34,963 nucleotides of DNA from Xylanibacter caecicola. GTDB taxonomy: Bacteria; Bacteroidota; Bacteroidia; Bacteroidales; Bacteroidaceae. The notes beneath the pieces were generated by a model that was not told where the DNA came from, made no database searches, and was given only the letters and a program-made list of their open reading frames with translations. Location: assembly GCF_013166515.1 (NCBI RefSeq), contig NZ_JABKKJ010000026.1:1-34963 (forward strand), read 5' to 3'. The position numbers and the translations under genes were made by a program. Shown here piece by piece: positions 1 through 9,564 of the stretch (within the stretch, counting starts at the first letter, position 1; each line of letters opens with the position of its first letter).

Positions 1-117
1 AACTATATCAAGAAAGTGGGAAAGAAATTGAACCTCAGACCGAGAAAGAAACTAAATTTCTCAACCCCGAAAGAAGAATTCTTCAAACAAATCATTAATT
101 TTGCACTTGCCAGTTGA
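1..117 (+). pseudogene. IS30-family transposase, C-terminal end only (cut by window edge)
   Basis: Frame 1 is open from the first base to a TGA at 115-117 and gives 38 residues. They are rich in Lys and Arg and carry an LRPRKKLNFSTPKEEFF-type tail, which is how IS30-family DDE transposases end (the NxRPRK-L-TP-E-F motif). Only the tail is in the window, so the catalytic DDE residues cannot be checked, and the gene may be intact upstream. IS30 elements usually end just after the transposase stop, so the right end of the element should lie within about 100 bases, before the mutB terminator. I could not define the terminal inverted repeat without the other end. The family call is fairly firm from the tail motif alone. 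Confidence 0.75.
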
Positions 118-204
118 AACTACCGACGGATAAGAATTATCGAATCTCATAAAAGTTTAGATGACTTCATTGCGTGATTGGCAGCAACAAAATGGAGAGA
201 AATG

Positions 205-246
205 AAAAAAGAAATGGTTATTGTCAACTTGGACAATAACCATTTC
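205..246 (-). terminator. Rho-independent terminator of mutA-mutB
   Basis: A perfect 15-bp stem pairs 211-225 with 232-246 around a six-base loop (226-231). On the minus strand it is followed by six T residues (complement of 205-210). It lies 20 bases past the mutB stop codon and ends the mutase operon. It also separates the operon from the IS30 remnant. Confidence 0.9.
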
Positions 247-267
247 CTTATTGGTTGTATGCAGTGA

Positions 268-2415
268 TTATTCTTTATCCAGAAGAATATTCATCATTTC
301 GCATGCAGCTTTGGCTACGGATGTACCCGGACCGAAGATTGCAGCTACGCCTGCCTTGTACAGATAGTCATAGTCTTGTGCCGGTATCACACCACCTGCT
401 ATTACCATGATGTCCTCGCGTCCAAGCTTCTTCAGCTCTTCGATAAGCTGAGGTATCAGTGTCTTGTGTCCCGCTGCAAGCGAACTTGCACCGATAACAT
501 GAACATCGTTCTCCACAGCCTCGCGTGCCGCTTCTGCCGGAGTCTGGAACAACGGTCCCATGTCTACGTCGAAACCGCAGTCAGCATATCCGGTTGCCAC
601 AACCTTTGCACCACGGTCGTGTCCGTCCTGACCCATTTTTGCCACGAAAATACGCGGGCGGCGACCTTCTTTCCTTGCAAACTCTTCTGTCAACTCACAC
701 GCTTTGTCAAAGTCGTTGTCGTTTTTACTTTCTGATGAATACACGCCTGAAATAGTTCTTATTATTGCTTTATAACGTCCTACGACCTCTTCGCAGGCAT
801 CGCTTATCTCTCCTAATGTACAGCGCAGCTTGGCACACTCCACGGCATGAGCCAACAAGTTGCCTTCGCCTGTACGTACACACTCCGTAAGTTCGGCAAG
901 AGCTTTCTTGCAAGCGTCCTCATCGCGTGATGCGCGCAGCTTGTCGAGGCTTTCTTCCTGCTGGTTTCTTACGGCGGTGTTGTCGACTTCAAGAATGTCT
1001 ATCGGGTCTTCGTGGTCAAGACGATACTTATTTGTACCCACGATTGTCTGCACACCGCTGTCGATACGCGCCTGTGTGCGTGCCGCAGCCTCTTCGATAC
1101 GCATTTTGGGCAGTCCGGTCTCTATGGCTTTTGCCATACCTCCCAGCTTCTCAATCTCCTGTATGTGCTCCCATGCCTTGTGTACAAGCTCGTTGGTAAG
1201 CGACTCTACATAGTATGAACCCGCCCACGGGTCTATCTGCTTGCATACCTTTGTCTCGTTTTGTATGTAGATCTGCGTGTTGCGCGCAATACGTGCGGAG
1301 AAGTCGGTAGGCAGTGCTATCGCCTCGTCGAGCGCATTGGTGTGCAGTGACTGCGTGTGACCGAGCACGGCAGCCATAGCTTCTATACATGTACGACCCA
1401 CGTTGTTGAACGGATCCTGCTCCGTAAGCGACCATCCCGATGTCTGTGAGTGTGTGCGGAGTGCCATAGACTTGGGGTTCTTTGCACCGAAACTCTTCAC
1501 GATCTTAGCCCACAGCAGACGACCGGCACGCATCTTTGCAATCTCCATGAAGTGGTTCATGCCGATAGCCCAAAAGAACGACAGGCGCGGAGCAAACGCA
1601 TCGATGTCTATTCCGGCGTTCACACCGGCACGGAGATAGTCCATACCGTCTGCAAGGGTGTATGCCAACTCGATGTCTGCCGTGGCACCGGCTTCCTGCA
1701 TGTGGTATCCGGATATGGAGATAGAGTTGAACTTGGGCATGTTCTGCGATGTGTACTCAAAGATGTCCGCAATGATTTTCATCGAGAATGCAGGCGGATA
1801 TATATAGGTGTTGCGCACCATGAACTCCTTGAGGATGTCGTTCTGGATTGTTCCTGCCATTTCTTCGAGCTTGGCTCCCTGCTCCAGACCTGCCACAATG
1901 TAGAATGCAAGTATCGGAAGCACGGCACCGTTCATTGTCATGGATACGGACATCTTGTTGAGAGGTATGCCGTCGAACAGCACTTTCATGTTTTCGATAG
2001 AGCAGATTGATACTCCCGCCTTGCCCACATCGCCTACAACACGCTCGTTATCAGGGTCGTAACCACGGTGTGTGGGGAGGTCGAACGCAACGGAAAGTCC
2101 TTTCTGTCCCGATGCGAGGTTGCGGCGGTAGAATGCGTTGCTCTCTTCGGCGGTTGAGAAACCGGCGTACTGACGTATGGTCCACGGGCGGAACGGATAC
2201 ATCATGCTGTACGGACCGCGCAGAAATGGAGGGATACCTGCCGAAAAGTCCAGGTGTTCCATGCCCTCAAGGTCCTCTTTTGTATAAACGGGCTTTACCT
2301 CTATGTGCTCCGGAGTCTTCCAGTTTGCCTCGATACCGTTTTCTTTTTGCCAGTCTGTTCCGTTGACGGCGTTAATGCCGGCAAATATATCTATATCTTT
2401 AAAATTCTTTCTCAT
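268..2415 (-). CDS. mutB: Methylmalonyl-CoA mutase, large (catalytic, B12-binding) subunit
   Basis: Adenosylcobalamin-dependent interconversion of succinyl-CoA and (R)-methylmalonyl-CoA, the carbon-skeleton step of the succinate-to-propionate route. The 715 residues match the usual length of the large subunit. The N-terminal TIM barrel (about residues 40-420) has the [18 protein letters not shown] block with Tyr73, and Tyr237-His238 in [13 protein letters not shown], matching the substrate-contacting Tyr and Tyr-His of the Propionibacterium enzyme. The C-terminal cobalamin domain starts near 585. Its DGHDRG motif (597-602) contains His599, the expected lower ligand of cobalt, followed by the GASSLAAGH and IAGGVIP segments. 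It lies four bases after the mutA stop, so the two are co-transcribed and probably translationally coupled. No frameshift or missing catalytic residue is seen. Confidence 0.97.
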   Translation of the reverse strand: MRKNFKDIDIFAGINAVNGTDWQKENGIEANWKTPEHIEVKPVYTKEDLEGMEHLDFSAGIPPFLRGPYSMMYPFRPWTIRQYAGFSTAEESNAFYRRNLASGQKGLSVAFDLPTHRGYDPDNERVVGDVGKAGVSICSIENMKVLFDGIPLNKMSVSMTMNGAVLPILAFYIVAGLEQGAKLEEMAGTIQNDILKEFMVRNTYIYPPAFSMKIIADIFEYTSQNMPKFNSISISGYHMQEAGATADIELAYTLADGMDYLRAGVNAGIDIDAFAPRLSFFWAIGMNHFMEIAKMRAGRLLWAKIVKSFGAKNPKSMALRTHSQTSGWSLTEQDPFNNVGRTCIEAMAAVLGHTQSLHTNALDEAIALPTDFSARIARNTQIYIQNETKVCKQIDPWAGSYYVESLTNELVHKAWEHIQEIEKLGGMAKAIETGLPKMRIEEAAARTQARIDSGVQTIVGTNKYRLDHEDPIDILEVDNTAVRNQQEESLDKLRASRDEDACKKALAELTECVRTGEGNLLAHAVECAKLRCTLGEISDACEEVVGRYKAIIRTISGVYSSESKNDNDFDKACELTEEFARKEGRRPRIFVAKMGQDGHDRGAKVVATGYADCGFDVDMGPLFQTPAEAAREAVENDVHVIGASSLAAGHKTLIPQLIEELKKLGREDIMVIAGGVIPAQDYDYLYKAGVAAIFGPGTSVAKAACEMMNILLDKE

Positions 2416-2419
2416 GGCT

Positions 2420-4282
2420 TTATTTCATTAACTTAGCGTTATACTCTTTCAGTGTTTCGAGCACATTGCATCTTACATGTACGAAGTTCTCTATGCCTGC
2501 GGCCTTAAGATCGTCCATGCAGGCGGGAGCACCTGCAACCACAAACATGGCGCGGTTGTCAAGATACTTGTATGCAGGTATTGCATATTCGGCATATTCG
2601 TCATCGCTTGAACAAAGAACAACTATGTCGGCTCCTGCCTCGAGAGCGGCGTCTACGCCTTCTTCTACAGTATTGAAACCAAGATTGTCTATAACCTTGT
2701 ATCCTGCACATGCCAGGAAGTTGCAGCTGAACTGTGCACGTGCCTGACGCATGGCAAGGTTTCCTATTGTGAGCATGAACGCAACAGGCACCTTATTACT
2801 GTTCTCCACTTCTATGCGGAGGTCTTCAAAATCGGCGGCAAGGCGGGAAGCATTGATTGCCTTGAACGGCTTTTCGTGGTCTTCGTGCTTGTGTCCGCAT
2901 CCGCAACCGCATGATGCCGATGTCTTTCCTTCCGATTTCTCTGTAAAGTTGGGGAACTGGTTTGTGCCAAGTATGAACTCCTTGCGGTTGGCGGCGGCGG
3001 TATGACGCTTTGCGTTTGTTTCGTTTACGCAGTCCTGTACGCTTCCTTTCTTTATAGCTTCAAGGAAACCTCCTTCTTCTTCAACGTTAAGGAATATCTT
3101 CCAACCCTCACCGGCAAGGAGAGATGTTATTTCCTCTATGTAATAGCTTCCTGCCGACGGGTCCACTACTTTGTCGAAGTGGCACTCTTCCTTAAGCAGA
3201 AGTTGCTGGTTGCGTGCTATGCGCTCCGAAAACTCGTTCGGTGTCTCGTATGCAGCGTCGAACGGAGTAACGACAATAGAGTGAACACCGGCAAGGGCGG
3301 CACTCATCGTTTCTGTTTGGGAACGTAACAGGTTCACGTAGCTGTCGAACATCGTCATGTTGTATTTGGATGTCACAGCGTTTACGCACATCTTGCAGGC
3401 ACAGTCGCACTTAGGCTTATACTGCTTTACTATTTCAGCCCAAAGCATACGTGCCGAACGGAACTTGGCTATCTCCATGAAGTAATTTTCGGAAATGCCC
3501 ATGTTGAATTTAATCTTCGATGCGGCAAGAGCGGGATCCGTACCTGCCTCTATCAGCATGTTGAGATATTCGTTACCCCATGCAAGTGCATATCCCAATT
3601 CCTGAACGATGTATGCTCCGGAATTGTTCAGCGAAACGGTGTTTACCGATATGCAACGGAAGTGGGGATAGTCTTTCAGCGTGTTTACTATTTCGGGTGC
3701 TATGGAGAGAAGCTCTGTCATGTCGCATCCCTTCATAATCATTTTCTCCATCGGGTCCCAATCAACAGAGCCTACTATCTTGGCTTTGTCATAACCTTTC
3801 TTGTCAAAATATGCGGCTAAGATCTGTGCAAGTTCCAGTGTGTGGCGCTTGCATGTCGTGAAATTGACTTCAACGACATCGCAAAGGATGTTGTCAAGCA
3901 GCGTTTCTACGAATTCCATGCTTACCTTCTTGCCGGGAATGCTGAAACAAAGCGAGTCTATTCCCTTGTTCAGTATATCCAGTGCCTTGGCATTTGCAGC
4001 CTGTGCATCGTCTGCAACAATGTCCTGACGAATATACCATTCGTTGTTGTCCTTCTTGTTTCCGCGTACAAACGGGAACTCGCCGGGCATTGCATCGGGA
4101 GTTTTTAACTTAGACAAATCTTCCTTACGGTAAAAAGGCTGTACATTGAAGCCTTCATTGGTTCTCCATACCAGACGTTTGTTGAAATCAGCACCTTTCA
4201 AATCTACTTGAATCTTATCCAGCCACTCTTGGGTGGACGGTGCCTGAAACTCGGTAAAGAGTTTTTCTTTACAGTTTGACAT
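2420..4282 (-). CDS. mutA: Methylmalonyl-CoA mutase, small (non-catalytic) subunit
   Basis: Partner of the large subunit in the heterodimeric mutase. The chosen start (ATG at 4282-4280) gives 620 residues beginning [12 protein letters not shown], the usual start of the Bacteroidetes small subunit. An in-frame ATG at 4378 would add 32 Cys/Tyr-rich residues that do not look conserved. The barrel has the expected [21 protein letters not shown] opening. The C-terminal Rossmann-like domain lacks the DxHxxG cobalamin motif (the equivalent place reads [14 protein letters not shown]), as known for small subunits. About residues 453-468 form a Cys/His-rich linker with an alternating CGCGCG and HKHEDHEK stretch, which looks like a metal-binding loop. 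It is first in the operon, with mutB four bases downstream. Confidence 0.95.
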   Translation of the reverse strand: MSNCKEKLFTEFQAPSTQEWLDKIQVDLKGADFNKRLVWRTNEGFNVQPFYRKEDLSKLKTPDAMPGEFPFVRGNKKDNNEWYIRQDIVADDAQAANAKALDILNKGIDSLCFSIPGKKVSMEFVETLLDNILCDVVEVNFTTCKRHTLELAQILAAYFDKKGYDKAKIVGSVDWDPMEKMIMKGCDMTELLSIAPEIVNTLKDYPHFRCISVNTVSLNNSGAYIVQELGYALAWGNEYLNMLIEAGTDPALAASKIKFNMGISENYFMEIAKFRSARMLWAEIVKQYKPKCDCACKMCVNAVTSKYNMTMFDSYVNLLRSQTETMSAALAGVHSIVVTPFDAAYETPNEFSERIARNQQLLLKEECHFDKVVDPSAGSYYIEEITSLLAGEGWKIFLNVEEEGGFLEAIKKGSVQDCVNETNAKRHTAAANRKEFILGTNQFPNFTEKSEGKTSASCGCGCGHKHEDHEKPFKAINASRLAADFEDLRIEVENSNKVPVAFMLTIGNLAMRQARAQFSCNFLACAGYKVIDNLGFNTVEEGVDAALEAGADIVVLCSSDDEYAEYAIPAYKYLDNRAMFVVAGAPACMDDLKAAGIENFVHVRCNVLETLKEYNAKLMK

Positions 4283-4415
4283 AATGTTTTTATTATAATA
4301 AGTTTCTAAATATTCCGGTATATATTCGGATGTACGGCAACATTCTTTGCCTAGGAATATGCAGCCTCCGACAATCAAACGTGTCTGATTATGCCGAAGT
4401 GCTGTTCATTCCGTG

Positions 4416-4423
4416 CAAAGATA
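4416..4423 (-). promoter_or_regulatory. -7 box of the mutA-mutB promoter
   Basis: On the minus strand this reads TATCTTTG, a perfect Bacteroidetes -7 box (TAnnTTTG). It implies a leader of roughly 125 bases before the mutA ATG at 4282. No clear -33 TTG lies at the expected spacing, and the region upstream is A/T-rich. I see no cobalamin riboswitch in the leader. Apart from this box and the divergent promoter at 4524-4556, I see nothing else in the 303-base gap 4283-4585. Confidence 0.6.
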
Positions 4424-4523
4424 ATTCATTTTTTTGACCTTTTATAAAAAATAAAAGGAATTTATCTTCCGGCATATAAAAATGCAAAAAGTTAATGCAA
4501 TGTCTTAAAATATTTGTCCAAAT

Positions 4524-4556
4524 GTTGTTCTTTGAGGGATATTTTGCCTAATTTTG
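4524..4556 (+). promoter_or_regulatory. Promoter of the transporter-decarboxylase operon
   Basis: TAATTTTG at 4549-4556 fits the Bacteroidetes -7 consensus. A GTTG at 4524-4527 lies 21 bases upstream as the -33 element. The first gene starts 29 bases after the -7 box. The promoter fires away from the mutA promoter, so the two halves of the propionate branch share one control region. Confidence 0.65.
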
Positions 4557-4585
4557 CACCCACATATTTATAGTGGTTTGTTATT

Positions 4586-6271
4586 ATGGAATGGCTTATA
4601 AATTTATTTGTTACAACTGATTCTATTGCTCATATCGTCTTGCTGTATGCTATAGTGATAGCTGTAGGGGTTTATTTAGGAAAAATAAAAGTGGGCGGAG
4701 TATCTCTTGGTGTTACTTTTGTACTTTTTTCCGGCATTATTGCCGGTCACATCGGTTTTACGGCTCCCGTCAATATACTTACTTTTATTCAGGATTTCGG
4801 TCTTATACTGTTTGTCTTCATGATTGGTCTGCAGGTGGGTCCCGGCTTTTTTGAAAGTTTCAGAAAAGGAGGAGTGACGCTTAACGGGCTGTCTACGGCA
4901 ATGATATTTCTCAATATAGGCGTGATGTTTGCATGCTACTATATTTTCTTTGATACTTCCAATCCCAATAATCTTCCCATGATGGTAGGTACTCTGTATG
5001 GTGCCGTGACAAATACGCCGGGACTTGGCGCCGCCAACGAGGCATTGTCGTCCGTGTTCGAGGACGGTAAGGCGCCGCAGATTGCATCGGGATATGCCTG
5101 TGCCTATCCGCTCGGAGTGCTGGGTATCATCGGCGCAACCATTGCAATAAAGTATATATGCAGGATTTCCATGTCTAAAGAAGAGGCGGAACTGGAGAAA
5201 GAAGAAGCCGACAATGACTCTGTAAAGCCGCATTTCATGCACTTGAAGGTTACAAACTCTTATCTGGAGGGAAAGACATTGCTGCAGGTTCACGATTTCC
5301 TTAACCGTGACTTCGTATGTTCAAGAATATTGCATGAAGGTCATGTCAGTATACCGAATAGGAATACGGTGTTTCATATAGACGACCAGCTGTTCATTGT
5401 ATGTGCGGAGGTGGATGCCGAGGCGATAATAGCGTTCATCGGTCCTACGATAGAGGTGGACTGGAAGAAGCAGGACGAGCCAATGGTAAGCAAGAGGATA
5501 CTTGTTACACGCTCGTCAATGAACGGAAAGACACTTGGCAAGATGCACTTCTCGAGTGTATATGGAGTTAACGTGACCCGTGTCACACGTCAGGGCATGG
5601 AACTTTTTGCAAGTAACAGCCTTTCATTGCAGGTGGGCGACCGCATAATGGTTGTCGGTCCCGAAGATGCCGTTAACCGTGTGGCAAGCGTTATGGGCAA
5701 TTCTATAAAGAGACTTGACGCTCCCAACATAGCAACAATATTTGTAGGCATAATTCTCGGCATATTGTTTGGAAGTCTTCCCATTGCAATTCCCTCAATG
5801 CCTGTGCCGTTGAAACTTGGTATTGCCGGCGGTCCGCTGATAATAGCGATACTTATAGGAAAATACGGATACAAGTTCCACCTTGTAACCTATACCACGA
5901 CGAGTGCCAATATGATGTTGCGCGAGATAGGTTTGGTGCTGTTTCTCGCGAGTGTGGGTATAAAGGCGGGTGCCGGATTTGTGGAAACTGTTGTGCAGGG
6001 CGACGGTATAAAGTATGTATATACAGGTTTTCTGATTACGGTAATACCTATTCTTATAATAGGTACGTTGGCAAGGCTTAAGTACAAGTTCAATTATTTT
6101 ACGATTATGGGTATGCTTGCCGGTACTTGTACCGATCCTCCCGCGCTGGCATACGCAAGTTCGGTGTGTTCAAAGGATGCTCCTGCCGTGGGCTATTCTA
6201 CGGTGTATCCTCTCTGTATGTTTCTGCGCATACTCACGGCACAGTTGATAGTTCTTTTCTTTTGCGGATAA
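4586..6271 (+). CDS. AspT/YidE-type transporter of the aspartate:alanine exchanger (AAE) family
   Basis: Inner-membrane carrier of 561 residues with the full duplicated AAE architecture. An N-terminal bundle of five to six hydrophobic helices (about 1-195) contains [19 protein letters not shown]. Two soluble TrkA-C (RCK_C) domains follow (about 212-285 and 302-372), and a second helix bundle (about 380-561) repeats the motif as [18 protein letters not shown] and ends in a [12 protein letters not shown] segment. Known family members include the aspartate/alanine exchanger AspT and the succinate exporter SucE of Corynebacterium. It is the first gene after the promoter, with 36 bases to the OadG-like gene, so it is probably co-transcribed with the decarboxylase. 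That context makes a dicarboxylate, perhaps succinate, a reasonable substrate guess, but the sequence does not fix it. Confidence 0.85.
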   Translation: MEWLINLFVTTDSIAHIVLLYAIVIAVGVYLGKIKVGGVSLGVTFVLFSGIIAGHIGFTAPVNILTFIQDFGLILFVFMIGLQVGPGFFESFRKGGVTLNGLSTAMIFLNIGVMFACYYIFFDTSNPNNLPMMVGTLYGAVTNTPGLGAANEALSSVFEDGKAPQIASGYACAYPLGVLGIIGATIAIKYICRISMSKEEAELEKEEADNDSVKPHFMHLKVTNSYLEGKTLLQVHDFLNRDFVCSRILHEGHVSIPNRNTVFHIDDQLFIVCAEVDAEAIIAFIGPTIEVDWKKQDEPMVSKRILVTRSSMNGKTLGKMHFSSVYGVNVTRVTRQGMELFASNSLSLQVGDRIMVVGPEDAVNRVASVMGNSIKRLDAPNIATIFVGIILGILFGSLPIAIPSMPVPLKLGIAGGPLIIAILIGKYGYKFHLVTYTTTSANMMLREIGLVLFLASVGIKAGAGFVETVVQGDGIKYVYTGFLITVIPILIIGTLARLKYKFNYFTIMGMLAGTCTDPPALAYASSVCSKDAPAVGYSTVYPLCMFLRILTAQLIVLFFCG

Positions 6272-6307
6272 ATCATTGACAGATAAACTTTATAATTATA
6301 ATAATAC

Positions 6308-7276
6308 ATGAAAAAAAGCAGAATATTGCTGTGTCTGTTGTTTATGAGCAGCACTCTCATGTTCGGGCAAGGTGCCAGGAACATAAAGATAAATGAGGTG
6401 CTGACAAACAATACCGGCAATTTACAGGACGAGTTTGGAAGGCGGAATGCATGGGTGGAGTTGGCTAATACATCGTTCTCCTCGTATAATGTGCGCGGCA
6501 TGTACATTACTACAGATCGCCGTGTACTTGACAAAAACCTTACGATACCGCAGCGTGTTGCCATGATGAGCATCATTCCTAACGGCGACGCAAGGACGGT
6601 AATGTCGGCACAGGATCATCTTGTCTTCTTTCTGAACAGCAATCCAGCCAATGGCACGCTGCATCTTTCTGCAAAGGCAGACCCGCAAGATGTTGTATGG
6701 ATTGCGCTTTACGACGGCAATGCCATAGACATTATAGACTCAGTGAGCGTGCCCGTGATTGAAGAGAACATGTCGTATGCACGCGAAAAGGACGGTGCTT
6801 CCGTATGGAGGGTAAAGGCAAGCGATGAAGTGACGCCCGGAATAAAGAACCTTATAAAGACAGACGAGACGAAGATTGCCCGCTTGAAGCGCGAAGATCC
6901 TCACGGATTGGGCATCACCGTGCTTTCCATGGGTATCGTCTTTTCATGTCTTGCCCTGCTTTATGTCTTCTTCCGCATACTCGGATTGTTTATGGCGCAT
7001 AAGCAGGCAATAAAGAAAGCCGGCAGGATACAGCCTATAAAGGCAGCAGTAAAGACCGGTGAGAAACTTGCGGAAACAGGACACAAGACAAAGGTAATAT
7101 TGAAAGACGGCTTGCAGACGGCAGGTATAGACAAAGAGATATACATGGCTGTGATATCGATGGCACTCAAACAGTATGAGGATGATGTACACGATATCGA
7201 AAGTAATGTCATTACGATAAAGCCTCATCACACAAACTGGACCTTGCCGCATCCCGACGAGCCGGTTATTTCATAA
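6308..7276 (+). CDS. Lamin-tail domain / OadG-like gamma subunit of a sodium-pumping decarboxylase
   Basis: A 322-residue membrane protein. Residues 1-20 are a signal peptide. Residues about 26-182 form a lamin-tail (LTD) domain, with INEVLTNN and a WVELANTS turn. One transmembrane helix follows at about 201-229 (GLGITVLSMGIVFSCLALLY), then a basic cytoplasmic tail. The helix with its short tail is the OadG/MmdD plan, in which the gamma or delta subunit holds the soluble decarboxylase parts to the membrane beta subunit. Here an extracytoplasmic LTD is added in front. The biotin carrier gene (37 bases on) and the beta subunit follow, which supports the complex assignment. The role of the LTD is unknown; binding to the cell wall or another periplasmic partner is only a guess. 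Confidence 0.8.
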   Translation: MKKSRILLCLLFMSSTLMFGQGARNIKINEVLTNNTGNLQDEFGRRNAWVELANTSFSSYNVRGMYITTDRRVLDKNLTIPQRVAMMSIIPNGDARTVMSAQDHLVFFLNSNPANGTLHLSAKADPQDVVWIALYDGNAIDIIDSVSVPVIEENMSYAREKDGASVWRVKASDEVTPGIKNLIKTDETKIARLKREDPHGLGITVLSMGIVFSCLALLYVFFRILGLFMAHKQAIKKAGRIQPIKAAVKTGEKLAETGHKTKVILKDGLQTAGIDKEIYMAVISMALKQYEDDVHDIESNVITIKPHHTNWTLPHPDEPVIS

Positions 7277-7313
7277 ATTAATCATTCGTAAAATCAAATA
7301 ACTACATAACACT

Positions 7314-7769
7314 ATGAATAAGTATCAGTATAAAGTTCAGGGCGTTGATTACGACGTTGAGATTGAAGATATAGACGGCAACGTAGCCAAAGTGAGCGTA
7401 AACGGAATACCTTTTGAGGTAGAGATAAAGCAGCCGATAAAGTCAGCACATGTTCTTCACAAGCCGAAGGTGGCGGTTCAGACACCGTCACGTGCTGCCT
7501 CTGCTCCGGTTCCGGCTCAGCCGCAGGCTCCTGTTGCCCCCGTTCCTGCCGCTGCAGGCACAAAAGTTCTGGCTCCATTGCCCGGTACAATCACCGAGAT
7601 AAAGGTTAATGTCGGCGATGTTGTAAAGAACGGTGACACGGTTGTCATCCTCGAGGCAATGAAGATGCAGAACAATATCGAGGCAGAGTGTGCCGGTACA
7701 ATCACGTCGGTAGTGGTGAGCAAAGGTGATACGGTGATGGAAGGTGCCGTACTTGTTACAATCGGATAA
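7314..7769 (+). CDS. mmdC: Biotin carboxyl carrier protein of the methylmalonyl-CoA decarboxylase complex
   Basis: A 151-residue biotinyl carrier. A short N-terminal beta region (1-45) is followed by an Ala/Pro linker (about 58-82), which acts as a swinging arm, and a biotinyl-lipoyl domain (about 85-151). The EAMKMQN motif places the biotinylated lysine at Lys117. In sodium-pumping decarboxylases the carrier moves CO2 from the carboxyltransferase to the membrane beta subunit. It lies between the OadG-like gene and the beta subunit gene, which starts 11 bases after its stop. The symbol follows the pathway context: oxaloacetate decarboxylase or another biotin enzyme could use the same carrier, but the divergent mutase genes favour methylmalonyl-CoA. 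Confidence 0.9.
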   Translation: MNKYQYKVQGVDYDVEIEDIDGNVAKVSVNGIPFEVEIKQPIKSAHVLHKPKVAVQTPSRAASAPVPAQPQAPVAPVPAAAGTKVLAPLPGTITEIKVNVGDVVKNGDTVVILEAMKMQNNIEAECAGTITSVVVSKGDTVMEGAVLVTIG

Positions 7770-7780
7770 TAGGCAGGACA

Positions 7781-8938
7781 ATGGGATTTACAGATTTCAT
7801 AATAAGTAACTTTAACGAGTTTCTGAGTTATACAGGTTTTGCGAATGCCGAGACAGGCAATCTTATAATGATTGTGGTAGGCATATTCTTTATATGGCTT
7901 GCCATAAAGAAAGATTTCGAGCCGCTGCTGCTTGTGCCCATCGGGCTTGGCATCATTCTCGGAAACATCCCGTTCAGAGCCGATGCCGGTCTTGAAATAG
8001 GGTTGTATGAAGACAATTCGGTGCTTAACATCTTCTATCAGGGTGTCCGTCAGGGCTGGTATCCGCCGCTTGTGTTCCTTGGTATTGGTGCCATGACCGA
8101 TTTCTCCGCACTGATAAGCAATCCAAAACTCATACTTATCGGTGCCGCTGCACAGTTTGGTATCTTCGGTGCATACATGTTTGCCCTTGCACTTGGCTTT
8201 GAACCCAACCAGGCTGCAGGTATTGCCATCATCGGAGGAGCCGACGGTCCTACGGCGATATTCCTTTCGTCGAAGCTCTGTCCCAACCTTATGGGAGCCA
8301 TTGCAGTGTGTGCATATTCATACATGGCGCTTGTTCCGGTTATCCAGCCGCCTCTTATGCGCCTTTTGACAACAAAGAAAGAGCGTGTGATACACATGAA
8401 GCCGGCGCGCCGTGTAAGCCAGACGGAACGAATATTGTTCCCTGTCATAGGACTGTTGCTTACCACGTTTATCGTACCTTCGGGACTTCCGTTGCTTGGA
8501 ATGCTGTTTTTCGGCAATCTGTTGAAAGAGTCCGGTAAGACGACACGCCTTGCAAAAACGGCGGGAAGTGCGCTCAACGATGTTATCGTGGTGCTTCTCG
8601 GTCTTACTGTCGGTTGCTCTACGCAGGCAAGCGAGTTCCTTACGATGAAGACAATCTTTATCTTTGCAGTGGGTGCAATGGCGTTTATCATTGCATCGGC
8701 AACAGGTGTACTGTTCGTGAAGTTCATGAACTTGTTCCTTCCGGCTCACAAGAAGATAAATCCGCTGATAGGAAATGCCGGTGTCAGTGCCGTACCTATG
8801 AGTGCCCGTATATCGAACAACCTCGGACTGGAGTACGACCGTCACAACTTCCTTCTCATGCATGCCATGGGTCCGAATGTAGCCGGTGTGATCGGTTCTG
8901 CCGTTGCAGCCGGAACTCTGCTCGGCTTCTTGTCGTAA
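7781..8938 (+). CDS. mmdB: Sodium ion-translocating decarboxylase, beta subunit (MmdB/OadB)
   Basis: Integral membrane subunit that decarboxylates carboxybiotin and couples this to Na+ export. The 385 residues are typical in length, with about nine hydrophobic helices. The signature GGADGPTAIF contains Asp155, equivalent to the Na+-binding Asp203 of Klebsiella OadB. A second conserved block reads NAGVSAVPMSARISN near 330. With the mutase next door the likely reaction is methylmalonyl-CoA to propionyl-CoA, the energy-conserving step of propionate formation. The carboxyltransferase (alpha, MmdA) gene that normally belongs to this set is absent from the window and must be elsewhere if the complex works. 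The beta subunits of the oxaloacetate and glutaconyl-CoA enzymes look alike, so substrate assignment is contextual. Confidence 0.92.
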   Translation: MGFTDFIISNFNEFLSYTGFANAETGNLIMIVVGIFFIWLAIKKDFEPLLLVPIGLGIILGNIPFRADAGLEIGLYEDNSVLNIFYQGVRQGWYPPLVFLGIGAMTDFSALISNPKLILIGAAAQFGIFGAYMFALALGFEPNQAAGIAIIGGADGPTAIFLSSKLCPNLMGAIAVCAYSYMALVPVIQPPLMRLLTTKKERVIHMKPARRVSQTERILFPVIGLLLTTFIVPSGLPLLGMLFFGNLLKESGKTTRLAKTAGSALNDVIVVLLGLTVGCSTQASEFLTMKTIFIFAVGAMAFIIASATGVLFVKFMNLFLPAHKKINPLIGNAGVSAVPMSARISNNLGLEYDRHNFLLMHAMGPNVAGVIGSAVAAGTLLGFLS

Positions 8939-8954
8939 AAGAAACGATTGTTCT

Positions 8955-9548
8955 ATGCACGGACACCCCAAAATAGCTATAATTAACCCCAACACGCTTG
9001 CCGTGCTGGGGTTAAAAAATATATTGCAGAGCATAATGCCCGTAATCGGCATAGACACGTTCGGCTCTTTTAGTGAACTTCCTTGCAGCCGCCGCGACAT
9101 TTATTACCACTATTTTGTCACGACCGACATCCTTCTTGACCACCGTGCATTCTTTTTAGAGAACATGCGTAAGACCATCGTGCTTGTATCCTCATCGGAT
9201 CCGCAGGCGCAGATAAGCGGTTTCCACTGTCTGTGCACCGGCATACCGGAACATGAGTTCGTCAAGTCCCTGCTTGCCCTCGAACAGAAAGCCCATGCCA
9301 ACGGTCACAACCTTCCTCCCGTGCCTAAAGAGGCGGGAGGCTGCATGCTGTCTGCCCGCGAGATTGAGGTAATGTCGCTTATAGTACAGGGATATATCAA
9401 CAAAGAAATCGCCGACAAGCTCAATATCGGTCTTGCCACTGTGGTTACCCACAGACGTAACATCATGGAAAAACTAAGGTTGCGCAGCGTCTCCGCACTT
9501 ACGATATACGCCGTAATGCACGGATATGTGGATATAGGCAAGATTTAG
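8955..9548 (+). CDS. LuxR/NarL-type DNA-binding regulator with a degenerate receiver domain
   Basis: A 197-residue protein. The start at 8955 is preferred because an upstream in-frame ATG (8904) lies inside mmdB. Residues 1-110 have receiver-like spacing (IAIINPNTLAVLGLKNIL), but the acidic pocket reads Asn-Pro-Asn instead of Asp-Asp, and there is no clear phospho-acceptor Asp in the usual strand. Residues about 132-193 are a full LuxR helix-turn-helix: LSAREIEVMSLIVQGYINKE, then ATVVTHRRNIMEKL. The gene starts 16 bases after mmdB on the same strand, so it probably belongs to the operon. It may be an orphan regulator that senses something other than phosphorylation. Its targets are unknown; control of its own operon or of the divergent mutase genes is possible. 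Confidence 0.8.
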   Translation: MHGHPKIAIINPNTLAVLGLKNILQSIMPVIGIDTFGSFSELPCSRRDIYYHYFVTTDILLDHRAFFLENMRKTIVLVSSSDPQAQISGFHCLCTGIPEHEFVKSLLALEQKAHANGHNLPPVPKEAGGCMLSAREIEVMSLIVQGYINKEIADKLNIGLATVVTHRRNIMEKLRLRSVSALTIYAVMHGYVDIGKI

Positions 9549-9564
9549 TTCCCGCTTCTTTATT

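Noticed and set aside
4283..4378. N-terminal extension of MutA from the ATG at 4378
   Set aside because: The family normally starts at the [13 protein letters not shown] segment; the extra residues look like translated leader.
4283..4410. Cobalamin riboswitch in the mutA leader
   Set aside because: The leader is about 125 bases, and I see no B12-box-like conserved core or the needed multi-helix fold.
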